The notes beneath the pieces are model-generated. The model searched no databases. It was given only the letters and a program-made list of their open reading frames with translations, and was not told the origin of the DNA. Of a stretch of 64,000 nucleotides of DNA, positions 45,527-56,802 are shown piece by piece. Made by a program: the position numbers and the translations under genes. The stretch lies in contig AP026549.1 in assembly GCA_026075535.2 (NCBI GenBank), positions 930,001-994,000 on the forward strand. Direction: 5' to 3'. The stretch is from Tricholoma matsutake. Its lineage: Eukaryota > Basidiomycota > Agaricomycetes > Agaricales > Tricholomataceae. Within the stretch, counting starts at the first letter, position 1; each line of letters starts with the position of its first letter.

Positions 45527-46112
45527 AGCTGCCTGGGTCGTTCCAAACGAAATGGAGGGATTTACAGCGAGACTTTAGTACTTTGCAGGTTTCTGTAATT
45601 GTTGCTTACCTATCTTGAGTAACTCAAGATAGGTAAGTTTCGCAGTTGTTTACAAACTAGACGTTCTCTGTAGCTGGAAACAAAGGGAAGATGGCAACGC
45701 TATATACGGGACAGGTAGCTGAGGTAGTTCATTGGCTTTTGCACATCCGGCTGGTGAAGTCGCTTACGCGATAATTTAGTGGTTTTCTAGCTTTATAAGC
45801 CCATTAGCACCTCTCTAAGCATAACTTCCCAGCCTTATGGACGATTCGGGGCTGATGAAGGGGTCGGTCACTGCAGGACTACCGAGTATGGACCATACCC
45901 AGAGACCTACACTGTAAGACAACGAGATGAATCCTGGAAATAAAAGAGTCAATAAATGACATACTGGCAGTGGGCACGGCATGGCTTCCGCTAACTCGGA
46001 CGTCGGAGTTTAAACTTGGCAGGGATTGCCTACCATCGTCGTGGGTGAATAGGGTCCACTCGTGTATCCACAGCGATTCCCTCCATCCCCACATACTTCA
46101 CACTCACCAACC
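45527..46112 (+). promoter_or_regulatory. Upstream region of the 370-aa gene, with a 33-bp palindrome
   Basis: A near-perfect palindrome, CTTACCTATCTTGAGT and its complement around one base, lies at 45605-45637. A CT- and CA-rich stretch (46078-46112) leads to the ATG, as is common for fungal leaders. No TATA box is obvious. Confidence 0.4.
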
Positions 46113-47433
46113 ATGCCGCCCAAGAGAAAACGAAGCGAGCCTCTGACACATGACGCAGCTCAGGCGCTTATCCGCCGGCTTATGACGCAGTTTGATATTG
46201 ACCCGACCCTACTGGCAGACGCCGCAGGTCTGTTCGACTCGTTTTCGCTTTGAAGTCAGGTTTGCTGACAATTCAACATAGAAGACGGTGCTGGCGTTAG
46301 CTTTTCCAAAGTCACTTATGCGGAAGCTGCTCCTCTCGTCGGACTCGACCCAGACTTGGAGTTGCAAGACATCTCGACCTTTGAGATTCATCGCTCTCGT
46401 ATTCCAACCGACCTTTTCAAGTCCATTGTAGTAGACATGGATGTCATGATGGTACAATATGGTCCTCCCCATGTTCATAAGACGGAAGAGGCAAGATCGA
46501 GATTTTTCTCGCCGGTGAGGATGTTGTAATCCTCTCGTGACTCGAAAGTTCATTGTGACCCACAGATTTTCAACCATCTTGTGAAGCAGTTCACCTTTAT
46601 GTTGAGGAACAACCCGGAAACTATCATCACTGGTCGAATCGGTACGAGGGGTCGCATTGAATACTTCTTCAAAGCATTTGGCGCCGTTGCGATTCTTTGT
46701 ATCGAAATGAAGCTCAGAGTAGGAAACGAGGAGGAACGTTTGGATGCGGTTGCCCAGGTTATAGCGGAGTGCGATGGTAAGCCTGATGCACTTGAACAAC
46801 TTTCTGCTGCTAACCTCAACTTCAGGTTGTGATCTCAACAATGCCAAGCGCACGTTTTCTCTACCCATTCTCTGCATCCTGTCGGACGGATTAACGTTTG
46901 AATTCTTCAAGTTCGAGAGAGCCGAATCGGTTTCCTCTTTTTTCCGCGGCTGTTTCCCTGGCGATCCAGAGCCCCTGCAGCATGGCCTGACATTGCCCGA
47001 CCCCAAGACCGCGGATACTCCTCTCCCTTTCATCCTCCAACTTCGCTGCGTATGCGAGACGATCTTTGACACGATGCTGAGCGCCTATATCTTCGCCTTG
47101 AGGGCGTATCGTGACCGATCCGGATCCACAGACAAGCGGGAAGGTGTGAAGAGACCAAGTTTTGATGGCTGGGACCAAGCACTAAAGTTCGCCGGAGATG
47201 CGTTGGAGACATTCAGGAACGCCGAGACTCAGCGCAAGGACGGCGATGTTGATTCCGCCGATGCAAGTGTCCTTGAAGGTCTTCGCCTACTCCATGAGAG
47301 GTATTATTGCAACTAATCTACCCATTCAATCCATCGTCCCTTACTCTGTCTCAGTACAGGAGCCGTATCGACTGTGTACAAGTCTAAACTCTTCATGACT
47401 GGGTGGGATGAGGATGCAGTTAAGAAAGCATGA
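46113..47433 (+). CDS. Intact five-exon gene, 370-aa protein, possible PD-(D/E)XK fold
   Basis: Exons fit at 46113-46227, 46282-46514, 46566-46776, 46826-47300 and 47355-47433. All four introns are GT-AG, 49-54 bp, and the 1113-bp sum is in frame without stops. It starts MPPKRKRSEPLTHDAAQ with a basic nuclear-type signal, has GLDPDLELQDISTFEIH, and a core RIEYFFKAFGAVAILCIEMK then ERLDAVAQVIAECDGCDL. An E, then hydrophobic strand, E-x-K and a following Gln are the pattern of PD-(D/E)XK nucleases, but this is inference. I recall an expanded agaricomycete family of unknown function with this core. The protein ends FMTGWDEDAVKKA. Its code is undamaged, unlike all neighbours. Confidence 0.75.
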
Positions 47434-47837
47434 ACTCAACCCCTGTCCTCGTTTTCTCTTTCTTGTCGCGGAAATAGGCTTTTTCTTTTGTCCGTTGTTG
47501 TTCTCCCACTTTAATTATTGATAGAACAAGTTTAATTTGTATTCGAGGCTTGGTTAATGTTAGGGTCTTGTCTGACATCAAAGAGTTCTATCCATATTAT
47601 TTTGTCACTAGGAGGGCTGGTGAAGAGTTAATAGAGGTAGGCACTAGAGGTGCATCCCAGGTTGAAGTCGGGGCGCACAGCCTGATATTTCTACACATGA
47701 AAACCTTAGGGTGAAAGCGCTGCCAAAGTGTGACCCCTTGAGAGAATGGAGGGCTTGGAAGCCATTCAGCGATACTTGATCGACTTGAAGTGGTCGTGGA
47801 CGTCGTTGATCACAACGATCAGAACTCACCATCGTTG
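47434..47837. other. Spacer after the 370-aa gene
   Basis: The first part, with AATAGGCTTTTTC and T-rich runs, is likely 3' UTR and terminator of the 370-aa gene. 47640-47837 shows no recognisable domain. Confidence 0.4.
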
Positions 47838-48345
47838 TCATGATGTCATCCGATCACACCTCGACCTCGGACATTTGTTGAGTTCCTTGACGTATAGCGT
47901 TACATCAGCGATGTCGCCGACAAGTTCGCCAACTCTTTCCAGCTCGTCGTCACCTGTAAAGGAATGCGTTATTTGAAGAGGACAAGCGAAAATCGGGCGA
48001 ACACTCACTAGTTGAAGCACGGACAATGACATGTAGATACTGCTCAACCACATTTCGAAAGATACCAGACAGCGGCTGGACGGGTAACAACGATTTTGTC
48101 TCCAGGACCTTCAGGTTCTTGACTTGCACTTCAAGCTTCGCGTCTTCATCGATAGGTATGGAGACATTCCATACGTCAAGGCTGTTGGCGTCGATGCGAT
48201 CAAATGCCACGTTCATCTCCTCCTTGATAGCTTTCTTGAGGGCCCCAACATTCTTGCCCCAATCAATTTCGACAGGGAATATGGGAGTAGAATCTTCGCC
48301 GAGGACCCAGCAGTGGTGTAGCCATGGATGAAGCTGATCACTGTA
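47838..48345 (-). pseudogene. Crinkler (CRN)-type N-terminal domain fragment
   Basis: The minus strand has an exon ending at 48009 with HHCWVLGEDSTPIFPVEID, VGALKKAIKEEMNVAFDRID, LDVWNVSIPIDEDAKLE and SLLPVQPLSGIF. This is the ubiquitin-like header of Crinkler-family proteins, which in fungi and oomycetes precedes varied C-terminal domains. A GT-AG intron (47954-48008) leads to a second exon, DDELERVGELVGDIADVTLY, ending TGA at 47838. No in-frame ATG is visible before the domain and no effector-type C-terminal domain follows, so it is a fragment or a short form with an unrecognised first exon. Confidence 0.6.
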
Positions 48346-48706
48346 AGGTTTGCGAGGTGCCTGATGATCGAGATAAGATTGTGTTCACGTGACTACTATA
48401 TCAAACCACTACTCCGAGTCTTTCCTTGTCGATCCGCATCTTCCTTGACGTCTCCTTCATCCACCTCTCCGAGCGTCTCGTGCCGCGGAGAGTTGGGCTG
48501 CTCCTTTCCTGTCTCCTCCCTTGTCCTGTCCTCTCTCGTCTTGCGTTGCTCACAGCTACCTCGAATCTCCTGCCATCTGGGACAGCGAACCACCTTCTAC
48601 TGTGGTTCCAGCATCTTCTCTTCCTCACCTATCTCACCCATCTAGGGGTTTCACTGGCCATTCCAGTCAATGAACCGCTGAATGTTCCTGCACACAAACG
48701 GCTTCT
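48346..48706. other. Spacer upstream of the Crinkler fragment
   Basis: CT-rich stretch with overlapping open frames on both strands and no recognised domain. It may hold the missing first exon or promoter of the Crinkler-type gene. Confidence 0.35.
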
Positions 48707-49230
48707 ATAATGTATGTATGCATACCTCCCTTCCCGTGAAATCAAGCTGACAGAATTGTGTTACAGTTCAGTCCATTGACAACCCCATGGATCTTACCTG
48801 CTGCCTCTCATAACCCTGCACATCGCCCACCTTTTGCAAACTCCCATGTCTCATCTGCCTTTTTATGCACCTCTCGCCTGCACCAGCAGCCTCTTATGGT
48901 TGGGCATCGAGAACTGCCTTTTGCAGTCTTTCGGGTGTCTTCTCATCTTCTTAGTTCTCAAGCTTTTGCAGAACATACCTTTGCAGGAGACATTGAATGC
49001 CCCAGATTTCAGTTATAAAGTATGTATGCATGCACCGTCACCCATGAAACAAACTAACAAAGTTTCATTGCTGCTATTTAGTCCATTGATGGCCCCCCCT
49101 GGATCCTCACTCCCTCTGCTCGCCATCACTATCTGTCTATGCCAGCTCCCATGTCTCGTCCATCTCTTCCTACACACCTATATCTCACATGCCTCGACCC
49201 TACAGCTTCTGCAAGCCATCCTCCATATGT
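48707..49230 (+). repeat. Diverged direct duplication, unit about 305 bp
   Basis: 48707-49010 and 49015-49230 align from TATAA(T/A)GTATGTATGCAT through AG-TCCATTGA to CCCATGTCTC. Each copy has a GTATGT site followed 50-60 bp later by a pyrimidine tract and AG, an intron-like layout, but no protein family is recognised in the exon-like parts. Confidence 0.55.
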
Positions 49231-49838
49231 GATGTTGCATATAAATGCCAACCTCACACAACATGGATGATTCGTGTGGATGCACATGACATTTGCAGAT
49301 AGCTGTGCCTGAGCAGGCTCACATCGGCTATTGGCCCTTCACCTTAGTCTCCCTGTCATCGCTCTGGCTCAACCACCTAAGATTGTCCTCCTGTTGAATG
49401 CTATGGTTCTCAACGCCCTGTCGCTCTTTGTATACTATGCACACATGTTGTAGTGGTCGCATGATAAATCCTTCTTCTGCTTATTCTTTTGTAACATTGA
49501 AATTTGGCTGCAGTTATTTAATAGTTGTATTCTTTCCGTAAAGCCATCAAACTTTGTATATACATGAAACAAAGAAATACCTTGCTTTACAAATAAAAAT
49601 ATTCAAGATAGGGGTGATGTGGGGGGTGGACTTGGGGACTCGGAGGTGTGGCGAAATGCATGACAAGGGGCACGGTAAAGAGACCTGGTGGAGAATACAG
49701 TGAACAGACAGGGCAAACAGACATGGCGAAGAAGGCTATGGAGTCACAGCAATTGGCGGGATGTAACGTCACACTACTATCGCTTGTGTAGACTTGACTG
49801 TGAGCAGTGACATGCTTCCTCAACATCCAGATCATGTC
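49231..49838. other. Unassigned spacer
   Basis: No gene seen. AT-rich 3'-UTR-like sequence at 49480-49600, then G-rich DNA up to the Gypsy-3 LTR. Confidence 0.5.
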
Positions 49839-50239
49839 TGTTAGGGCGACACCCACTATCTGCTAGCTAAGACCATGTGGGTTCTCTCTACAAGAAGGGG
49901 GCAGGATCCACGTGCATGATGGGGGAATTGATCGTTTTGATGCGAGGGGTTATTAATAGGTAAGTTTGTTGACAAAGGCCTTTCACACCGAAAGTGTAGG
50001 TGGAATACCTAAGAGAACACAACTGGGGTCCCCTAGGCATATATTTAGGGTTTATATACTATGTTACATATATTGTACATTGTTGTTACCGACGCACTCA
50101 TACATGCATGTACATTTTGATGGGTGTAAAATAAAATTCTCATGCTATCAAAGTGTAGCGTAATTTGGCATCATGTAGCGTAATTCGACATAATAAAATA
50201 AAATGAAATTTTATTAGATAATGGGGTGGTTTCCTAACA
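49839..50239 (-). repeat. 3' LTR of Gypsy-3
   Basis: 401 bp, in element sense TGTTAGGAAACC to GTCGCCCTAACA, matching 23897-24297. Confidence 0.9.
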
Positions 50240-50246
50240 TTACCCC

Positions 50247-51968
50247 CCTTTTATGCCTCGACTTCCAGGCGAGAAAATATTACGTTTGTCCCCTCTGTGA
50301 AATTTTGGTAAGGCCGGAATTTCATCCCCTCATACACCATTCTCGCAATGCGATGCGGAGCATTCAGATTATGTTTAAAGAATTGGGCGATTGCGTTACG
50401 CGCTCGCTTACAATTCTCTTTGGGTTCCCATGAATTATTTTTGTCAGTATAGTTTTTCCACTTTATTAAGAACTCCAATTTGTTCCATCGAAGATGTGAG
50501 TCTAGAATTTCTTCAACTATGTATTCTGGAGCACCTTCTACTATTATTGGAGGTTGCGGAGTAGTTTGTTGGCCAGGAATAGTGGGCGGGCGGTAAGGGC
50601 GTACGCGGGATACATTAATCTCGGGATCAATCTTTAATGATCAGGGTAATTTTAGCACTACTGCATTAGGTGAGATCACTTTAGAGATCGCATATGGACC
50701 AACTTGTTTCTCCGTAAGTTTCCTCGAAGGTCATGGAATATTCAGGTCCTTGGTACTTAGCCATACCAAGTCACCAACTTTGTACTCTGGAGCGCGTGCT
50801 CGAGTACGATCCACATGTCACATCATGTCATCACATGCTTTCTTCAATGCCACCTCTGCTTCCTCTGGTACCTTTTGCATCTTAGATACAAAGTCTTCTA
50901 CCGACTGTACTTTGACTTCCCTTCTGGGTTCTACTCCCATGCAAGGATGATATCCATAATTTGCGAAAAAGGGTGACATACGAGTAGCCGAATGGAATTT
51001 GTTATTGTGGGAAAATTTGGCAATTGCCAACCATTCGGGCCAGTCGGTTTGTTGGTAGTTGACAAACATACGTAGGTACTGCTCCAACTCCTGATTCATT
51101 CTCTCTGTCTGCCCATCAGTCTGCAGGTGATATGCTGTAGATAATTTAGTTTGAATTCCCAATATGTTGTTTAGTTCTCGCATAAATGGGGAAGCAAATT
51201 GTGGTCCGCAATCGGAGATAACGGTATCGGGTACCCCATGTAACCGCCATACCTGATTTAGATAGAGGCACGCCAACCCCAATGATGAGGTTTCTGTAGT
51301 AGTAGGAATAATATGGACCTCCTTTGTAAAGCGGTTGCATACTACGAATATTGCATTGTACCCTTGAGCCTCGGGTAATCTGGTAATAAAATCCACAGAT
51401 ATATCTTGCCATGGCACTTTAGGTATAGGGTTTGGCATTAATTTTCCTGCAGGTTTCTCTGGAAATTTCTTCCCCCTCATGCACGTATCACATCCATCCA
51501 CATACCCCAACACATACTTCAAAATTCTGGGCCACCAATAATTTCTCATTACTAATTCCAACGTCTTCCATCTTCCTGGGTGTCCGGCAATCGGTGTATT
51601 GTGATGTAACTGGATGATCTCCCTTCACAAATCCTGATCCTTCAGTACATACACTTTTCCTCAAAACAACACCAACCCTTGTTCCTCAGCCCATTCATCT
51701 CCTTTGATATTACCTTTCTTCTCTCCCTTCAGAGCTTTCACGGCTTCCACTACTTCATCGTCCATTTCCTAACATTGTCTAATTTTAGACAACATTTCCA
51801 TTTCCGAGCTATCTATTAATAGATGCCCTTGATGCATAGTGCAAATGTGAAAGTATTCGGGTTTGAGTAAGGTAACATTTTTATTGTCCTCCTCCACCCC
51901 CCTTTTATGATCAATACATCTGGATAATGCATCTGCTTTCCTCATTAAGCTTCCCGCTTTGTGGACCA
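50247..51968 (-). pseudogene. Gypsy-3 RNase H end, integrase and chromodomain
   Basis: Order on the minus strand: SLMRKADALSRCIDHKRGVE; zinc region HHNTPIAGHPGRWKTLE then CDTCMRGKKF, intact; core ISVDFITRLPEAQG, ISDCGPQFASPF with the catalytic Asp kept, QTDGQTERMNQELEQYL; then VGDLVWLSTKDL; chromodomain FLIKWKNYTDKNNSWEPKE and tail KRARNAIAQFFKHNL, ending FSRLEVEA by the LTR. Stops occur near 50815, 50732, 50640, 51610, 51660 and 51768. The catalytic triad is intact, but the frame is not. Confidence 0.8.
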
Positions 51969-52675
51969 AGTGAAAGTTGAAACATGATAGGAATAGTGCC
52001 CAACGTGCGCAACAGTGTTTAAGTTAGCGCAGACAGTAGTTATGGAACAGTACTGCAATGTTGTGTCATCCATCTTGTTCATATCTTGCATAGTCGACAT
52101 GTTTTCTATAGATTCTTTGTGTCCAGTATCCTAAGTTGAAGTCTTGGGAAAGTAGCTGGCAGAATTAAAAGGACCTTTGTACATGCGGAGAGATATCGAA
52201 GTTCATGTTCAATAATAGCATGGAGATCATCTTGAGGTAGTAACCATGTAAGTGAGGGAGAACCTGAAAGTCTTTAAATGACAGGTGGTGGGAGGAGGAA
52301 ATCTCTAGAGTCTAGGTTGATAAGCTTTTCCTCGGCTCTCAGTAAAACTCAAGACGTCCGAGTCAGGTAGCAAGTCTTCTATAATGTTGTCATCGAATGT
52401 TGTCATTGCTTCATATTAGGGTTGCCAAAGTTCAGTTCAGTCCAGTTCTTGGCATTTTTTGCTGAACCGTGAACCAAACTTTCACTAATTTTCCAGAACT
52501 GAACTGAGAACTGAACAGAACAGGAAAGAACCAGTTCTCGACAGTTCTGTTCAGTCTGGTTCTTGGTTCGAACTGGTGAACCAAGATAAAAAATAAAAAA
52601 ATTGCTATGTACCCATTTCTGCACACCAGACGAGCACTCCCCCACTTTGACATCCAAAAAAGGCAATGTTTACAA

Positions 52676-53056
52676 TAGGGTTGTTCACAGTAGCCATTCT
52701 TGGGCCATTTTTGGCTCATTTTCAAATGCATTTTTGGCTCATTTTCGTGTATTTGGCAGAGGAACAAAAGGGAACAAAAAATGGAAGTAAAAAATGGTTA
52801 CCGTGAACACCCTGGGAAGGAAGTTTTAGAAAAAGGGAGCAAAAATGCATTTTTCTCACCAGGCACAGTGCTAAAAAGATGAAAAATGATCATTTTTTGG
52901 TTCTCTTTTTACAAAAGCAAGGGTAGGGTTCCATTTTTCATTCATTTTTCATTCATTCTCAGTTCCATTCTTGAGAAAAATGGATTCAAAATGAAATAGA
53001 AAATGATTGAAAAATGAGTGAAAATGAACCAAAAATGCCAACCATGAACAACCCTA
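52676..53056. mobile_element. MITE inside hAT-2
   Basis: Inverted ends TAGGGTTGTTCACAGTAG and TAGGGTTGTTCATGGTTG, then T-rich sequence with repeated TTTTTGGCTCATTTTC. 381 bp. No clear target duplication. Confidence 0.6.
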
Positions 53057-53574
53057 ATATCATCTTTTGAAAAAGTAAAACATTACAGAAAGTATGGTAT
53101 CCCCACAACATGGGGGGTTGGTGATCTAAGCTGAGAGGCTCATTCAATTGTTAAGCATCACAATTATCCAACTATGTAAGCCACACATACTCAGAAAGCA
53201 GTATATTTATTATCCAAACTGTGCAGTAAAAAAAAAATTAAGAGTGTAAAAAGAAATAAAACTAAAGTACCCCCTCCTCTCGCAAAGGATGCGAGGGAGG
53301 GCATGGACCCACACTACAGTCATGTTGCACCATGTTGTCCTGTCTCATCCGCACCATTGCTGTCCCCTCGTTTGTCCCATCCCTGCCATCGTCCTTGTCC
53401 TTGCCCTACCTTGTCTTCTGGCCATGGTTGTCTGCTCCCTGTTGTCATTGTCTGTTCCTCCTCCTCATCTGGTCCTCATCATTATCATCTCCATCCCTAT
53501 TTCATCGTGGTCCCCGTCCCTGTCTCTGGTCCTGGCTGTCGTGTCATTGTCATCCTCCTACCCCTGGTTTGTCA

Positions 53575-53900
53575 TCAGGCACCCGTAATCCACCCTGCAA
53601 GCAGGGACTCACAGCGGTGTGTGGTGGGTGCTGGCTTCATTGTCCTCTTGTCATCATCAGCAGTTCTGGTTAGTACCTAAAAAGTTTGTTAGTAACAAAA
53701 GAATGAAATGAGAAGAAAAAAACTTACCAATGGCACAAGGGATGTCAAACGACCTCTCTTGGGCCTTTATTTATTTTCTTTGCCTTCTTGTCTCCCCCTT
53801 GTCTCCCATTGTCTTGTCATTCCATTCTGTTTGGTCTGGTGGTGCTCTTGCCATTTTGTAGTTGCATGTGTTCCCACCCTGTGAACAGTTGTTCACAGCA
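53575..53900. repeat. Palindrome-bearing GC-rich repeat, second locus
   Basis: CACCCTGCAAGCAGGGACTC, ACAGCGGTGTGTGGTGGGTG and, later, CTGTGAACAGTTGTTCACAG resemble the units at 10061-10440. Both loci are preceded by an AT-rich block with a GCGAGGG motif and followed by tracts with CCCAAA and TGGGCC. Confidence 0.5.
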
Positions 53901-55399
53901 GTTGTTGGGGTGCTTCTGTGGTCCTGTGAGTGGCCGCTGTCATAGTCTGGGTGTCGTTTCATTGATATAATGAAACATATAAGTTGATTGAATCAAATAG
54001 AAAGCAAAGAACATAAAAGAAACCTACTGGTGGCCCAAATGACATTATCGTAGTTTGGGCCCATGTCTGCTGTTGGTTCCAGGTATAGGAGGAAGGGAGG
54101 CAGCATTGTCGATAGTGGTAGTAGTAGGTGTAGGTTAAATATTTATTGTTTGGTCACATTTGTCAGCATTTCTGTTCTTGGGGGCGTTTCTTGAGGTTGG
54201 TGTGGGTGATAGAGCAGCTCTCGACTGATCCCCTCAAGCTCCATTGCACCCTTAAGTTCTAGCATGCACAAGATGTAATTATTCCCCATTTCAGCACCCC
54301 CCTAACCCCTCAACAGGTTCAGTTCGAACTGGTCTGAACCTCAGTTCTCTTGCCATGGCCATGTCCCAAACCGAGAACCAGAACTGTTATGTCCAGTGGC
54401 CAGACTGAACCTGAACTGAACAGAACTGTCAGTTCAGTTCTACTGGTTCTGGTTCTTTGCATCAGTTCAGAACTGAACTTCGGCAACCCTACTTCATATC
54501 TGTGGTCATCAAATGTAATGTTCCTGAAGCTGTTGACAGGCAGTGAATCTTCAGGCTTATTGTCAATGAGTGTTGAAGAATTGAGTGCTGTCATGGATAC
54601 CGAACAAGAGTAATGATCTTCAAGTTGGTCTAATACTATGATAACTTCTTTGACTTCATAGTCTTGAAGCAGAATGTTGGTGGTGTCAATTGGCAAATTT
54701 CCTAAAGTGCCATCAATATCATATCTTGTCATTAGCTCTCGTGGTTATCATCCTGCAGAACTGAAGTTGAAGTAGTACAAATATTGATGTTTCTACTTTC
54801 TGGGGAAGCAGCAAAAGTTAATGGAAAACTCCTGAAGATCTGTGATTTGGCAAGCTCGGTCAGTTTGAGGTTAGTAGGTGGAGGTCTCCATGGTATAGGT
54901 TGACATTGTGGTGAACAGGTTGATACAGCATGGCAATAATTATCAGGTCTTGATTGCTCCAATTGAGGGCTTGAATTTCTGCTTACAAGTTGTCTTGCGA
55001 GGGTGTTGAGAGGTGACAAAATTTGAGGCTCAGTTAGTAGTACCTGTAGGGAGTGTCTAAAGATTTGACCTTTTTCTTGAGCATGTGTGGACATTTGATG
55101 GGGGATTTGAGGTCACCAATGACTCATCATCAATATCTGAAAAACCTAGGTCTGGGTCTGAGTCTGTCTGGGTCCTCGGAGTTCCTGTCGATGTTGACCT
55201 GGTCAAATACATCCCTAAGGTAATGGAGAAAACTGGCAATCGACGGAGCTGTCTGGTGTCAGGAATCTTGTGTTTTATTTTCTTGCGCATTACACAGGGA
55301 ATAGCTTGCATCAGCAAAGTCAGGGTTGACTACACAGCACTATATAGCACTCCACAGCATCACAGTGTCATAGCATGGCTCTTTAATTCTGTAGAACTG

Positions 55400-56754
55400 T
55401 ATAGTACCCCCCCCTAGGTATAATATAAGATCCCTCATCCCTTTTGAGTAGCATACCAGTAGGCATGCCAATGTTCAAAAGAGTACGAGTCTAGGAATTG
55501 GGATAGTTGTTGGACAGCATAGGAAATGTCAGGACACATAGAGATGGTGAGATATAAGAGGCAACCAACTAGTGAATGGTAGGGTAGTCCTTGTAGCTTA
55601 GTTTGCATGTCAGATGTAAGAGTCGACTGATCAACTCGTCACAATTTTTGCCCAGGTTCCATTGGTGCAGACAATGGATGAAAGTCAGCTTGACCAAATT
55701 GTGAGATGATCTTGTTGACCAGTGCTGTCTGCAACAATGCCACCATACGATGTGCTGTATCCCAGGTAATAGCAATGCTAACAACAAATTGTGCTGTCCC
55801 AAGGTTGGATATTGTCCACACTTTCTGCATCTGGTCCTTGAAGCGCTCATTCTCCTCCTTACAACTAGCAATGGAAAGGTAGTCATCAACATGAATGGCC
55901 GCTATGATAGTACCTGTATCAGTTTTGCGATAGTAAATGCATGATTTGCAGGATAATCTTGTAAAACCCCATGATACTATCTGTGTGTTCAGTGTCTGAT
56001 TCCAAATACAGCTGCTCTGCTTCATACCATATAATCCCCACTGCAGTTCCCACACCCAATCCTCCTTTCCCAGTTCTTCAAAACCTGTCGGCTGTTCCAT
56101 GTACTGAATTTCATCATCCAGCAAAAGGCCATATAGGAAAGCAGTTTTTACATTGATCTGTTGGGCATCCCATCTGAGTGATGCAGCAATGTGTAGGAGG
56201 ATCCACCAAGATTCCATGCACACCATAGGTGAGGTGGTTTTCATGTAATCCTTGCCATAGATTTGCTCAAAACCCTTGAAGACAAGGCATACCTTCCAAC
56301 GAACTGCCCACCCTGTCTCATCACACTTAATATGGAAGACAGGCCGACCTTTGTGAATACGGTGACCATGTGGCACATCAGCATGCGGAATAAGTTTATA
56401 GACAGACATGTCTTTCAGGGATTGAAGTTCATCCCAGTAACCATCTTCCTATCGTTTGGCATCTGCAGAACTCTTAGCTTCCTCCCAAGATTGCAAGTTG
56501 TCTTCAAATTGAAGTGATTCTGGGTCAATGTCCGACATCTCCGAAATTAGTGCGGAGAGGTGATGTGCCTGATCACCAAGCATGATGTCATCAGAAGGCC
56601 CTTCAACCCGCTGATCATGATTGATCGGTGACACATCAGGTGCAATGACAGTACAGAGATCAGCTAATAGCTTCTTCCGTTCCACTTGAACTTCCTTGAT
56701 GCGCTCAGCCAACTCCTTTGATTCCTGCACTGCTCTCCCAAGGCTATTTATCAC
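55400..56754 (-). pseudogene. Copia RT and partial RNase H
   Basis: SWEEAKSSADAKR, a stop at 56451 (Trp expected), then MSVYKLIPHADVPHGHRI, DYMKTTSPMVCMESWWILLH, INVKTAFLYGLL, GLYGMKQSSCIWNQTL and IHVDDYLSIASC. The catalytic box is H-V-D-D against the usual Y-V-D-D; both Asp are kept. RNase H starts (YHSLVGCLLYLT by frame change) and is lost after about 55400. Confidence 0.75.
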
Positions 56755-56802
56755 TGGCCCCCCAGTGGGATTCTTCTCAGTGGGTATTGGTATTCTAGAG
56801 GA

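Larger units (their letters stand above)
49839..52020 (-). mobile_element. Gypsy-3: 5'-truncated sister of Gypsy-2
   Basis: The minus strand keeps the end of RNase H, integrase, chromodomain, purine tract and a 401-bp 3' LTR. Everything upstream of about 52020 is gone. It supplies the intact version of sites broken in Gypsy-2: the solo-LTR target, the DCGPQF Asp, and the chromodomain tail. Confidence 0.85.
52417..54491. mobile_element. hAT-2: non-autonomous hAT of the hAT-1 family
   Basis: Ends TAGGGTTGCCAAAG and CTTCGGCAACCCTA match hAT-1, and both ends carry the same GTTCAGTTC-rich subterminal blocks. Perfect 8-bp duplication CTTCATAT at 52409-52416 and 54492-54499. No transposase; near 54210-54260 a stretch still resembles the 5' exon region of hAT-1. 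The interior holds a MITE and a GC-rich core related to that at 9950-10900. Confidence 0.85.
52312..55317 (-). pseudogene. Unknown minus-strand gene interrupted by hAT-2
   Basis: Visible parts: 55317-55057 (MLMQAIPCVMRKKIKHKI, then an acidic run DSDPDLGFSDIDDES), 55094-54732 and 54732-54500 (MTRYDIDGTLGNLPIDTTN, FRNITFDDHRYE). Across hAT-2 the last frame continues AMTTFDDNIIEDLLPD to a TAG at 52312; removing the hAT and one 8-bp repeat joins them without a shift. Frames change near 55080 and 54740, which could be introns. No family recognised. It abuts the truncated Copia end, so it may instead belong to a retroelement. Confidence 0.4.
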
